Below, in pieces: positions 1 to 10,090 of a stretch of 33,287 nt of DNA. The stretch is from Chara braunii (lineage: Eukaryota > Streptophyta > Charophyceae > Charales > Characeae): the NCBI GenBank assembly GCA_003427395.1, contig BFEA01000165.1, positions 1,505,947-1,539,233 on the forward strand, written 5' to 3'. Made by a program: the position numbers and the translations under genes. Within the stretch, counting starts at the first letter, position 1, and the number at the start of each line of letters is the position of its first letter. The notes below the pieces were generated by a model. It made no database searches, was not told the DNA's origin, and saw only the letters and a list, made by a program, of their open reading frames with translations.

Positions 1-449
1 GGGGTGATCACAACTGTCTATATTCTTCTCCCAACTTCTGTTTGTTTTTGCCTTCCACTACCTACTCCTAAGACTATCTAGAGGGGACCCCTGCAAGCAT
101 AGTTTTCCTCTCTCTGTGAAGGGGAGATTTCATGTTGCCCCTTGCCCCTAATGGTTAGGGTATAGGGTTGGGGCCGCCAGTGGGGGTCTGGCTAACACAA
201 AGACCGAGACCTGCCAGTAGTTGTGCCTCCCTTTCTCATCGTCCCCACCCTTCATCGAGTAGCAGCAGAGGCTATGGCCAACACTCTCCCACACACCACT
301 CACCGCTATATTTCTTCTTTTACAGAAAAAAAAAGTTCAAAAATTTTGTCTGCCTGATCTCCATTCTTGAAGCCTTCCTTGCACTCTCCAGAAAGTTGTT
401 TTGTGGAGAGGTCCGAACCACCCTCTCCACAAACGGTCGTTGACAGGCG
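1..449. other. Unassigned leading region
   Basis: No recognisable gene or repeat was found in this stretch. Short open frames exist on both strands, but none carries a motif I recognise. The open frame on the minus strand at 320-586 is mostly the antisense of the tRNA-like SINE head that follows. Confidence 0.4.
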
Positions 450-828
450 GGGAAACCCTCAGTTGGTAAGGCACGCAAGTGGCATTCGGGAGTCGTGGGT
501 TCAATCCCCATTGCCCTCATGTACCTTCCTGCGCATGCTTGGCGCCCGCCACCTACAGATCGACCACTGGATCCCCCGATCGGCATCGAGCAGAGTCTGC
601 TGATGTTCGTAGGGGAGGGGACCTGAGGGGAGGCACAGGGATTGGTCCTGTTGGCATGGTCCCTGATGCTACCGGCTGTCCCCTAACCGGTATCGTCCAC
701 CTGCAGGTCGGGAGCAGCCCCCACATGTTCTCTCGCGAACACGGTTCTGGCTGCTACGGGGTTCCCCGTATGCCTACAATTAGGAGTAGTGGTAGGTAGG
801 TAGTGTGAGGTGAAAAAAAAAAAAAAAA
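450..828 (+). mobile_element. tRNA-derived SINE-like retroposon
   Basis: The head (about 450-517) resembles a tRNA gene. It has an A-box-like segment around 458-472 and a B-box at 498-508 (GGTTCAATCCC). The B-box sits in a proper T-arm: a 5-bp stem GTGGG/CCCAT around a 7-nt TTCAATC loop. A non-tRNA body follows (about 620-800), and a run of about 16 A at roughly 813-828 forms the tail. Head, body and poly(A) is the standard SINE order; such elements are transcribed by RNA polymerase III from the internal boxes and copied by LINE machinery. Part of the body (about 655-775) recurs in inverted orientation at 1265-1400. I see no convincing target-site duplication. The anticodon arm is poorly formed, so this is not a working tRNA gene. 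The frame that looks protein-like on the opposite strand is antisense to this head. Confidence 0.6.
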
Positions 829-1199
829 CACTCGCCAACTCGCCATAGGGCCGTCGCACAGGATACAAAACGAAAAACGAAACAAGTGCATCTTGCTGCA
901 AAAAATGACACGTTCATCGGTTTGTTATAAATAGTAATGAGTGTATTTTACCACCTTTCGAGGGCAGATGCATTCGTTTCGTTTTCATTTCGTTTGCCGT
1001 GCGGCGAGAACCATAACATGTGTTGACGATGTGGCGAGCCGTCTGGCACAGTTTTCATTCGCCAAGATTGGCGAGTGAGTGCAACCAAGCACCTACCCTA
1101 CTCAAACACCTACTCGCCAAATTTGGTGGAGGGCGAGTATGCCCTTGCACATGGATGTGGCTTTTTTTTTTATAAAAAGGTTAATTTTTTAAGCCCAAC
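829..1199. other. Spacer with ACTCGCC/GGCGAGT inverted motifs
   Basis: No gene is visible. The spacer contains several small inverted pairs: TCGCCAA/TTGGCGA with a 2-nt gap near 1060-1075, and ACTCGCC/GGCGAGT near 1111-1139. The same ACTCGCC word is doubled just after the SINE tail at about 830-843. A run of 10 T lies near 1162-1171. Confidence 0.4.
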
Positions 1200-1518
1200 C
1201 AATTCAATTACCTATCAAATTTAGACAGGACGGCCTTTCAGGCCTTTTTTATTATCATTATAGTATTGCGGGGAACCTCGTAGCAGCCACATCCGTGTTC
1301 GAGCCTCCAACGTCGGAACATGAGGGAGCTGCACCCACCAGCAGGTGCGATACCAACTACAGCAGGTGGGCGATACCGTCCAGGGGTCAGCCGGTAGCAT
1401 CAGGACTGAGCTTCTTCGATGGGGGAGTTCCCTGTAATAATATAACATAATATATAATAATGACAATGAAAAAGGTCCGAAAGGAAACCATGTTCAAATT
1501 CGACAGGTAATTGAATTT
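1200..1518. mobile_element. Foldback (long-TIR) element with SINE-like core
   Basis: The left arm (1200-1260) and right arm (1458-1518) are inverted repeats of about 60 bp. I count roughly 13 mismatches in 60, mostly transitions. Shared blocks include the TAATGA end, a GAAAGG block and the outer GGTAATTGAATT. The core between them (about 1265-1400) is, on the minus strand, a diverged relative of the SINE body at 655-775; both carry TGATGCTACCGGCTG and GTTCCCCG words. Two readings are possible: a foldback/MITE element that captured SINE sequence, or two inverted insertions that happen to flank one. No transposase is present, so any mobility would have been non-autonomous. I could not identify a target-site duplication. 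Confidence 0.5.
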
Positions 1519-1552
1519 GTCAAAAACTCTCCCTTTTCTAATTTTTTTGGGA

Positions 1553-1735
1553 AACTTTTGAAATGCCCCTCCGACTTCCATTTATTTACAGTATGTCCCT
1601 TTGACGACCGACTTATCTTGTCATACCCCTGGGGCCTCTGAAGTTTCTTGCAGGCCCCTGTCGGTGAGGGGTGCAACTTTCCAACATGCCCCTCTGGCCG
1701 TTGGTGGCACTCGCGGTCATTCCCCCGGCCCTGGG
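1553..1735 (+). repeat. Degenerate ~31-bp tandem array
   Basis: A motif close to ATGCCCCT recurs at about 1563, 1592, 1622, 1652, 1685 and 1717, a spacing of 29-33 bp. Each copy is usually followed by a G/C-rich stretch and an AACTTT/AGTTTC-like block. Sequence between copies is too diverged for a clean unit, so this is an old minisatellite or a phased motif series. The open frames across it on both strands are by-products. Confidence 0.4.
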
Positions 1736-1740
1736 AGGGG

Positions 1741-3016
1741 AGCTACCAGGGCGTATTGGAAATTTGGAGCCCGTACCGGTAGGGGCATCTTGTAGATATT
1801 TCAGGCCCAAACGACGCTAGGAGACATAAAAGCAAGGTAGTATGCGGAGGCGGCACTAGGGTATTCACTCCGAAGGTATCAAAAAGTCTACACTTCCACT
1901 TACCATAACATTACCTCAAGGTAAGGTTCTCAATTTCCTGGCTCGGTATGTAGTAATTTACCTATGAATTGTCGTAGTCATCGAGCCTACGAATTAGAAG
2001 GAAGGTACTGCCTCGCTGTTTTACTTTTTGCATGTCGAGAACTACAATGATTTGATGAATCTCAATCTCATGTGCTGAGTGCAAATAACAGAGAAAAGAG
2101 AATCTCCGGTATAAGGGGACAAAGATGTGGATTCCACCTGATCCTTCCCCTCCAGCCAAAGAGAATTTACTTTTGCTTCGAGGTTACTTGGGAGGAGGGA
2201 AATGACTTGTTCATGGTAACTCAAATCAGATTTAGGTAGAGAATATGCGGAGGAAAATTAATAAAGTTCCTAGAATGAGTTTCGAGACGATATTGAGACC
2301 TGTTCCGGGAAGCAATGTAGGGACACGAGTCTACTAAACAGCCAACGACTACACAATAGGGATGGCGACACCTGGAAGTATCTGTAGAGGCAATTATCTT
2401 GCGCATCGCACTCAAGCACCAAGTGAAAATACTTGAATCATTCGTCCAACAATTTTCACTAGGCACGAAGAAATTCGTATTCTCCCCTCAGAAAAGTTGC
2501 CCTACGGTAGAAGCGTTAAAGATATCAAAATTAGAAGTTAAAACTTCGACATCAACTCTTAATATGTTAGGGAAATACAACGTCGAATAAAGAACCCCTC
2601 TTGCAATGCCTATGTTTGTGACCAGGGAAGGAGCCATATAGATCCCGAATTACTATGGGGAAGAAGTGAATTTGCTCTTGCTTAACGGCAACAATGCTTG
2701 AAATATTAAATTGGTGGCTTTAAACTACCAATACTTCCAAAAGTTGTGCTTGTTAACAAGCCACAATTTTAGAAAACGTCCCTGTCACTGCAAAAACACC
2801 CAAATTCATCAGATTAAAAACGTTTCTACTCTATTTGTTTCCGCGGCCGACAGCTAGGCCAAGTACTGGTGGTTTAACTTCGGTGTCAATCTTCGTTGTC
2901 TTAAAAACAATAATGTGCGACGAGGCACCGTCCCGATAGCACATTGCACTTGAATAGGGAATGAGTCTTACATATAGAATCGTGTATGCACGTTATACAT
3001 TTAGACGAACGCAACC
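1741..3016. other. Unassigned region upstream of LINE-A
   Basis: No recognisable gene. The only repeat noted is the 15-mer GTACTGGTGGTTTAA at 2863-2877, which recurs elsewhere in the window. The stretch may hold the 5' untranslated region of the LINE that follows, whose first ORF seems to start at 3017, but no promoter motif is evident. Confidence 0.35.
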
Positions 3017-3600
3017 ATGCCTACTGAAGGAGAAGGGGGAAGCCAAGGCCCGTACAGACCACCGATGCTTCAAGGAAGGGAAACCCAAACCCGAGTTAGA
3101 GAGTCGGTATAACACTACTGCAATAAAGAGATATGACTTGAGGCAATCGATGAAATCAAAGAATAATGAGGGAAAAATAGCATTGTTATCATTATTGTTT
3201 AAGAAAAGGCAAACGGTTTGTTCATACAAGTGAAGAAATATTTGATATGGGCCTATAAAAACGAATGGTTTACACGAAGATTGTTTCATTAAGATTTCAA
3301 ACATCAAATGGGGGAAGGTGATATTTGAAGGTCTGAAAGTTATCTCGTACACAGCGAAAGCAATCGAAGTCACTAAATGGTTAATTAACCAAGGATAAGC
3401 CAAGCTAAAGCTTCAAAACAAAGAGTATATTGCAATATTCAAGTCATGGATAACTTAGCATAAGCTAAAGGAGTTATGTCTCCAGGAAGAAGAAACAAAT
3501 TTATGGATTATAACTTAAAGGGTGCAACTGGACGCATATTATTACATGAAGAGCGCATGCAGTCAAGAACGTGTTCGAAAAAATAATGTATATGCACCTA
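3017..3600 (+). pseudogene. LINE-A ORF1, N-terminal DUF4283-like domain (decayed)
   Basis: An ATG at 3017 opens a frame beginning MPTEGEGGSQGPYRPPML. Allowing for stops, it continues through GLFIQVKKYLIWAYKNEWF to about 3300. It then shifts frame and continues from WGKVIFEGLKVISYTAKAI to about 3600. The order (a short basic/polar leader, then a domain with V-K-K-Y-L, a late W-G-K/V-I-F-E-G block and a W..HKLKE block) is that of the DUF4283 domain at the start of plant LINE ORF1 proteins, which bind nucleic acid. After the shift the frame has stops at 3396, 3456 and 3516, where Gln or a similar residue would be expected. The HKLKE...TN..W signature also occurs in the LINE-B ORF1 remnant near 19.7 kb. 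Family assignment is from pattern memory only. Confidence 0.5.
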
Positions 3601-4251
3601 GCTGAATTCGATCGATGACACCAAGAACGATCATCTGGTGATAAATCGTTAAGAGGGGAGTGATGGAGGGTCGAAATCGCAACCCCTTTTACTGGTTGGT
3701 GTCACCGCTGCAAATGGTGTTTCCATTATGACGAGAACTACTCGGGAGTGGTATAGGAGGAGGAGAGAAGGAGGGAATGAGGAGTGAGATAGGGTAGGCA
3801 AAAAGTCAATTTTCAGCAGCACCAACGAAACCTATAACAAACGGTAGATAAGACAGATGTAGGTGACTACAATGGGAAACGGACAGGCATAGGTGATTTG
3901 AGGAAGTGCAGCATAAGGAGCAAGAAATCGTAACCCTTAAAAGCAATATCACTCGAGGCAATCTGGTTTGGGGCCAGTAAGTTGTCAAGACGGAGGCATA
4001 GTCACTTTATTCAAGCATGTATCCAATCAAGAGGGAGAGGGGAACCTTGCTTTGCAACATCGAATGTCAAATGAAGGAGGAAATTCATGAAGTTGTCTAA
4101 GAGAGAGCATGTCAGGCATGACACAGTTCAATATACCGGAGATCTGACAAGAGAAACACGTGTTTTGTTTCACCCCCTCCTCTTAATGCCACTTCCTAAT
4201 GGCAGAGAAGGATAGTCACGTACCACATACCCAGATGATCCGACATATGAA
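3601..4251 (+). pseudogene. LINE-A ORF1 spacer, no recognisable domain
   Basis: Lies between the DUF4283-like domain and the Q/P-rich part of ORF1. All frames are broken and I recognise no domain. It is longer than I would expect between the two ORF1 domains of a plant LINE, so it may include an unrecognised insertion. Confidence 0.3.
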
Positions 4252-5240
4252 GGTGGGGATCCAACCCCAAGCTCGTATGGTATGCCACCTACACACCAGA
4301 TGTGGCAAGATCCGCATTCATACCCGCAATACGGCTTTCACCCATGTTTTTTCAAAATGACAAACTTTTAGCAACAGCAAGGCGGGATGCTCCCGTATTA
4401 ACACTACTTAGATCCGACAAAAGAAATGTACTAGTTATAATAAGCGTACCCAACACATCCAGAGCATAAGCAACCTGGATATCCGAAAAGCGTGCAAGAG
4501 TGGGGGAACATACCCTCCGCAGAGCAATTCAATGTCGAGAGCAGATCGAGATCAAAAACCATTCTAAAACTTGAAGGGGACGTACAAGAAGAATTATCAA
4601 AGACCTTAGTGTTTTGTCAATCGCGAATCAGGATGGACAGTGAATTTCGAGGGCGGGGGTGGGGGGTGAAGCTCAAGGTACCTTTCAAAAGAACGTTTTG
4701 TATCATCAATAAAAAGTTAGCACAAAGAAGATAAATGACAAGAGAAAAGGTTAGGGCAAATGAGACACTATGTCTAAACATCACCAGGCATGCAAACACG
4801 GTACACAATAGCTACTCCAAAATGGTAAATGGGAGATTGACGTCGTTGGCGTGCACGATAGCGAATAGTGAAACTTATCTTTTGACACTAACAAACTACA
4901 ATGGGAAGCCATACATCTCATTTATAAAGGTGGATCATATCTTAATGCGTGCATTCATTATGGAGAAGACAAGGGAATTGTTTGAAGCAAACATCCCAGT
5001 CCACATAGTCGCAAGCTCAACTATCGTAAACATTATCTGCAAGTGCAAGACTGACGATGAATTTTGCAAATTTGACTTTATGTAGATGGATGGCCACATA
5101 TGTCCAGAATTGCCCTAATTGTTGACGCAATCAATGGTCGGATGATAGAATGTAGACAATGTAAGAGAACGGGACACTATGGAATTAGAAGCAGTTGCAG
5201 TTGTATCAAATATCAGTGGGTTAATTCTCCAAAATGTTAA
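4252..5240 (+). pseudogene. LINE-A ORF1, Q/P-rich part and zinc knuckle (decayed)
   Basis: One frame stays readable from about 4252 to 5085, with stops at 4369, 4399, 4432, 4438, 4441, 4732 and 5083. The first part is rich in Gln, Pro and Tyr (YGMPPTHQMWQDPHSYPQYG), and most stops fall where Gln would fit. Further on are a charged stretch (EGDVQEELSKTL) and a segment ending CKCKTDDEFCKFDFM. After a frameshift, a knuckle-like sequence CRQCKRTGHYGIRSSC lies at about 5150-5200. It matches Cx2Cx4H, but the last Cys is displaced by two residues or replaced by Ser. Zinc knuckles of this kind bind nucleic acid in LINE ORF1 and retroviral-type Gag proteins. Its position between the DUF4283-like domain and the ORF2 endonuclease favours LINE ORF1. 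Confidence 0.5.
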
Positions 5241-5452
5241 CGAGCAGAAGAGAATCTATGTTTAGAGTTTCTGCTCTCAGCGAGTGAAGCTTGTCGTCCC
5301 AAACCACTCTTCATGTGACGACTCTATAAATAGTTCGAGACACATGTCCAAAGATAAGGCCAAACCTGATGCTGCTTACCGAAGACTACAAAGAAAAGTA
5401 TCCTTTATCCAATAACAAGCAGGAGATAAGGATATCCTTGAATAAACTTACA

Positions 5453-5650
5453 ATGGCCATTTGGAATTTATGAGGGTATGAGAACACAACCGGCAGGGAT
5501 AAAAGGAGGAGGTTGAACAACAGGGTACATGAATGGAGAGTAAATTGCTTATTGTCTCTAGAGTCAAAGCCGAACGAGGAGAATGTAGCGGACTTGGGGA
5601 CTTTGTGGGATGATCTACAAGTGTGGGTCGCTGCTCAAGGGACAAAACGA
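5453..5650 (+). pseudogene. LINE-A ORF2, endonuclease N-terminal part
   Basis: An ATG at 5453 opens MAIWNL(stop)GYENT and continues through EWRVNCLLSLESKPNEEN and LWDDLQVWVAAQGTKR. This is the start of an APE-type LINE endonuclease. The W-N-L-x-G block holds the first catalytic Asn, and L-E-S-K corresponds to the Q-E-x-K block whose Glu binds metal; the Glu is retained. The stop inside WNL-G falls where Arg is usual (CGA to TGA is one transition). The reading ends abruptly after GTKR, exactly where an AT-rich element with inverted termini begins. The expected continuation (GG-I-x-I-L-V) resumes on the other side at about 6565. Confidence 0.6.
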
Positions 5651-6555
5651 TGAATTTGTGAAAACCTAGCAAAAAACAATGTTAAGCTTGCATGAAAATT
5701 TTTAAAGATTTTTATAGTACATTTTTAAGGCCTCCTACATGAACAAAATTCTATGTGAAGTAAATTAACCGCAAAAAAATAATAGAAATGTACTTTTTCA
5801 GAACCACTGGAAGTGGTGAGGAGAGAAGCAAGTTTTTTAAAGAAAAATCACGACCTTGCAAAACACTGTTTGCTAAGGAACTTGTTTATATTTAAAAATT
5901 ATATTTATAGTTCTACACGGTATGTAGCATAACGAACTTATTCGGGGGTTTCCCAAAGATGCATGCATGTTTTCCTGTTCACGAATACATTCGTTTAAAT
6001 ATGTTTTCTCATATATGGATGAATATATTGTTTTTTAGTATTTTTATTAAACTATTTTTTCACTTTTTAATTTTAAATCGTGGTTGGTTGAGAATTTGAA
6101 AATGTCTCGCGAGCAAAAATTGTTTGAATTTTTTTTATTATATAACATATATTTTTTTACAAGGTTTTTACAGATAAATTAAAAATGGAGCTATATTAAT
6201 TTATAATTCTATAAACCAATTTTCGCAAAGCTTGGTTTTTACCAAACTGTTGAAAATGACTTATAGTTCTATAAATGAGTATTCATCGAAACTGTTTTTT
6301 TTAACATCTTTCGAGTTTGCCTTGAAGTCCTTAAACATTGTTTTGTTTGATCTATACTTTTTGTCAATCTACTGAGAACAACTTATAGTCTTATAACATA
6401 AACTTTGCTGGAAATTATTTTCTTGCATATTTTGAGAATCACTAGATGTTTTGCACATTTTTTGCCTTTCTTATTGGAAAACAATTAAAAATGTTACTTT
6501 TTCATTTTATAAAAAATGTAAGGTTTTGTGGTTTTGTGGTGTTTTCACGAATTCA
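5651..6555. mobile_element. 905-bp AT-rich TIR element inserted in LINE-A
   Basis: The ends are TGAATTTGTGAAAAC (5651-5665) and GTTTTCACGAATTCA (6541-6555), inverted repeats with one mismatch in 15. The interior is strongly AT-rich, non-coding, and contains diverged copies of a TTATAGTTCTATAA-like motif near 5906, 6199, 6259 and 6380. The boundaries coincide with the break in the LINE endonuclease reading frame, which is independent support for an insertion. The flanks (ACAAAACGA on the left, ACAAGCGG a few bases to the right) may be a diverged duplication of about 8 bp, which would fit a hAT-type element, but this is weak. No transposase is present; the element would have been mobilised in trans. 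Confidence 0.6.
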
Positions 6556-7107
6556 ATGTTACAAGCGGAGGGATTGATATCCTCGTACACTGTAACTTGC
6601 AGATGAAAATCATGAGGTGTGAAGCGGACATGTGGGGAAGGTGGGCGTGGTTCAAAGTTGAAGGAGGAAAGGATGACAGCGTATGTGTCCACGGATAGAA
6701 GAAAATTGTTGACTTTCTTTGCAAACTTAATGCTCTACATCCCTAAGTTTGATAGGTTGATCATCGTAGAGGATTGGAAGTCGTCCCCGGATGAGGTATT
6801 GAGACTAGACCCACATCAATAAATAGAAGGGACGTGCAAATGTTATTGGACTTCTCAACCGAAATTGAAGATAAGTTAGCAAACTCTTTCACGGTGCTGC
6901 CGCCGGAAGACCCAGGCTACACATAGATTTTGCATCTACACCGAAACCGAAAGCAAATGACTAAGCGAAGTATTGATTACTTTTTAGTATCCAGATTGTT
7001 TTTTAGTATCTAGATAAGCATTGGTATCATTCACAATGGTTTAGCATATTTGCAATCAATTTTTATATCAAAAGCTAATTTTAGTGGAAGTAAAGTTGCA
7101 CACATCA
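6556..7107 (+). pseudogene. LINE-A ORF2, endonuclease C-terminal part
   Basis: Across several frames the pieces line up in endonuclease order: GGIDILVHCNLQM, then GRWAWFKVEGGKDD, then AYVSTDRRKLLTFFANLMLY, FDRLIIVEDWKSSPDEVLRL, LLDFSTEIEDKLANSFTVLP, EDPGYT and SIDYFLVS. In active enzymes IVEDWKSS would read G-D-F/W-N and SIDYFLVS would read S-R-I-D-Y-F-L-V-S. Here the GD..N block reads E-D-W-K, and the terminal S-D-H block appears as Y-Q-K near 7068, so catalytic residues are lost. Frameshifts and stops make it non-functional. It joins the N-terminal half at 5453-5650 once the intervening TIR element is ignored. Confidence 0.6.
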
Positions 7108-7560
7108 ATCGAAAGAGGAAAAGGGTTCTTCACGTTGAACACGTAGAACCTTGAAGACCCAGACATTGTAAAATAGCTGAAAAACCACGTGAACAATTGA
7201 GAATTTGTAAAACAACATTTTATATAGGAAGCGGACTGACTGGACAACGGCCTCGTTATCACATCAGGGATTACAAACGTCTGGTAAAAAATGCAGATCA
7301 AATTAAGGAACCAGAAGGAAGCAGTATGCAAACAAGGGGTGGAAAAAGCAAAAAAAAGGATGAACGGCGATCCGATTTCAACCTTGGAATGAGCAAAATA
7401 GCGAGAGAAGAAGTCGGCAGAATGAGGGGGTATTCAGGCGAATAAGGAAAGGAAGTGGTGAGTGGTACTGAAGGAGAAGGGGACTGAAGTTCATGGCAAG
7501 ATGACCAAGGACCTTTCAGCATCTCCAACAAAGATGGATAAAACAACAGATGGTCAAATT
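7108..7560 (+). pseudogene. LINE-A ORF2, linker between endonuclease and RT
   Basis: The segment reads ERGKGFFTLNT(stop)NLEDPDIVK(stop)LKNHVNN(stop)EFVKQHFI. GKGFF-LNT is the block that typically follows the endonuclease S-D-H in plant LINE ORF2 proteins. The three stops fall where Gln, Trp and Trp would suit the pattern. The rest (to about 7560) is lysine-rich and degenerate. No separate gene is supported: the small frames on either strand here are fragments or shadows. Confidence 0.5.
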
Positions 7561-7574
7561 TTGACACCCCTTCA

Positions 7575-8563
7575 ATGAAGATGGACAAAGAGTCTCCTCT
7601 GCTATGTGAAGCTCTACTACGAGGACATCCTCACCAGATGCGCCCCCATGAAGATGTCAACACTAATCTCTCAGAGATCTCAGAAATGTGGGATGGTACT
7701 ACGGGCGGGTTGTCCACAACTGCGAAGCAATACTTGGACAGGCCAATCATCATGGAGGAAACTACTCAAACTCTGAACACTATGGTATGTGAAAAATCAC
7801 CAAGGATAGATGGATTGACTATCTAGTTTTACGTTAACAATTGGGGAGTGATTAGGGAAGCATTAGGGAACCTATATAATGAGGTGCAAACAGGCAGGAG
7901 TTTGGATAGCGGCATGACTAATGGAGTAATCTCGGTGTTGTTCAAGAAGTGAGACAAAACATATAAGAAACTGGTGCCCCATCTCCCTCTTGACCGTTTC
8001 GTACAAGATTCTAGCAAGGACTCTAGCAAGAAGACTTGTCAGATGCTTGCCGGATCTAGTAGTGGGATATCAAGAGGCATTTGTTCAAGGTTGGTATATC
8101 TTCACCAACATCAAGACAGTGATAGAGGTGTTGGAGATTGTGCAGTATGAGAATTTGAACATGGCGGTCCTACTCATTGACCTGAAAAAAATGTTTGACA
8201 AAGTGGGTTGGACTTTCGTCATGTACACAACGGTCACCTCTGTTGTCATGATCACAGATCATTTGTCTGTCTCATTCAGGTTGTCACAATCCTTTAGCCA
8301 AGGCTGCCCCTTTGCCCCTCTGTTGTTCATGTTGCAAATTGAAGTGCTTCTAGAGGTACCTACAGATAAGAGAATTGCAGTTAACAAGTGGCGCTGAGTG
8401 TAAGTTGACAGGCCTAGCCAGCGACCTTTTCACCCTATGTGAGAATTCAGAGGAGACCTTGTCTGCAATGAAGGATGCCATATCACATTACTCGGAACTG
8501 TCTGAAGCCCCGGTGAATTGGAACAAGTTCACTTACCTATTGTCAAAAGCATATGAGTTATGA
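7575..8563 (+). pseudogene. LINE-A ORF2, reverse transcriptase domain (dead)
   Basis: The RT fingers and palm are recognisable. PIIMEETTQTLNTM and EKSPRIDGLTI correspond to the EE..AL..M..GKSPG-DGLT block, followed by VISVLFKK. After a frameshift near 7978 come SLLTVSYKILARTLARRL, then motif A AVLLIDLKKMFDKVGW with its Asp kept, then SFSQGCPFAPLLFML (motif B). A second frameshift near 8380 leads to GLASDLFTLCENSEETLSAM, where the A-D-D catalytic pair reads A-S-D: the first Asp is replaced by Ser (codon at 8420-8422). In-frame stops at 7824 (TAG) and 7950 (TGA) add to this. The domain cannot be active. Confidence 0.75.
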
Positions 8564-8628
8564 ATAAAATGAGGAATGAAGAGGGTGAAAGAAGGGAAGG
8601 AAGAGCATTTCCTGGATAGTATGATTAA

Positions 8629-9905
8629 CCTGCAATGAGAATCCACGATACAAGGTCTAATATTTCAACATAGAATTGCAGCACGGCTCCAACTTTGGGG
8701 GACAACGTGATATCTCTCGATAATAGATTGCGCATTCGTTTGCAACGCAACCCACTTTTTCATTTTCTATTTTGTCTCAGCGGTAGGAAACTGGTTGAAG
8801 GTGTTCTTATTGCAATCTGCAAGTTTTTGTCACAGTTCTTATAGAAACCAATGGCCAAGCACCGGGAGGGTTTTAATGAAAAAATGCTGAGGAAACTCTC
8901 ACTTTCCCACGCGAGCAAGGCATATTAGGCTTACTAGACCCCACCAGAAGGAACCAGACTCACCTTTGGATTTGACTTTGCAAAGTGATTTCTGCAAACT
9001 TAAAGGAGCAAAGGGTAGAGTTGGAAGACATAATCCTGATGTAGAAGTGGGGGATAATCAAAACTGAGAACCAATGGATTTGCTTTTCTTGGAGTCGTTC
9101 ATTAAGAAAAAAATTGAAGTCCACCTTTTGAAATGCTGCCAAAAGAGTATTGAACTGACTACCCTTCAAACACACATAAAAAGTGACAAAGGAAAGAGGA
9201 GGTGCTGATGCAACACCTCTTGAAAATCCCTCGATTTGCGACCAGAGAGGCGATGTCTTCAAGGCAGATGGATCAATTGGTTCCTTCGAAATGACATGGA
9301 TGAGTAGAGGTGTTGTACATATCAAAAATCTATGATCGACTTTGCTAAGAACGTGGGCATCGTCGGAGGAAACCAAGAACAAGTTGCAAGGACTAAGAAG
9401 GGTAGAGGAGCACCTGCGAGCACTCCAAACAACAATGCCACTACAATGAATAAACCTATTAGGCCCATAAGGGTTGGACTCCTTGAGCACTCCAACTGAA
9501 TGATTGTCGCTTACAAGTACGAACACATATTGTTGCCTTGAAGTACAACACTGTTTATCCAAAGTTGAGGCAAATGGTTAAGCGTGAATAGCGCGTTGCT
9601 CAACAACATCCCACAAGGTGATTGGTGTGTTGTGTCGTGGTTTGGGCCAGCGTTTATTGGGGCGGGGATAACAGTCTGTACTGAAGTTGGAAAAGGGTGT
9701 TCTAGAGGAATGTGAAGATAAAAAAAATTGAGGTGCGATGGGTCTGAGGTGCCTCATTGTGGGTAGCAGCAATCGATACCACTAGAAGGGAGGTTGTGTC
9801 ATTACCGGGTTGCTGCGGCAGTTTGACTAACGACAGTTTGTGAGCTTTGAGCATAACGCGTCATACAAACAAGTCAGTCTCAGTTGAAAATTTTCATTTT
9901 TGTGA
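8629..9905 (+). pseudogene. LINE-A ORF2, thumb and C-terminal region (decayed)
   Basis: After the RT comes HRIAARLQLWGTT(stop)YLSIID...FYFVSAVGNWL (about 8670-8800), the R-I...L..W...LS..GR and F-Y-x-x-S-x-W pattern of LINE thumb regions. LTFPREQGILGLLDPTRRNQ follows at about 8898. From 8961 one frame runs to about 9905 with roughly fifteen stops but almost no frameshifts, through KWGIIKTENQWICFSWSRSL and RRVEEHLRALQTTMPL. Many stops fall where Trp would suit the context. The long minus-strand open frame at 8960-9562 lies opposite this stretch and is best read as its antisense shadow. The 3' end of the element is not sharply defined. Confidence 0.5.
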
Positions 9906-10090
9906 GCGGGTTATCACCTTCGATAAGGATCATTGTGTCATTGGCTTGGAAACCCGAGTCTGTGTTGCTGTTAGATTGAAAACCCTCTCGCAAGCGCTTG
10001 AGCAACTCTTTCTCTTGAATCTTGAGAGTTTTAGCGTCCTCTTCAATCCTTCTTCCTCTTGGTTACTCTTTCAGTACGGTTTCCTAAGAG

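Noticed and set aside
450-520. A tRNA gene
   Set aside because: The T-arm is good, but the anticodon arm and acceptor stem are not, and the sequence continues into a SINE body and poly(A) tail.
320-586. A small minus-strand protein with an IEPTTPECHLRALPTE segment
   Set aside because: This is the antisense translation of the tRNA-like SINE head, a common false prediction.
8960-9562. A 200-codon minus-strand open frame, the joint longest in the window
   Set aside because: It lies opposite the LINE-A C-terminal region, whose plus-strand frame reads as LINE-like. No start context or domain supports a minus-strand gene.
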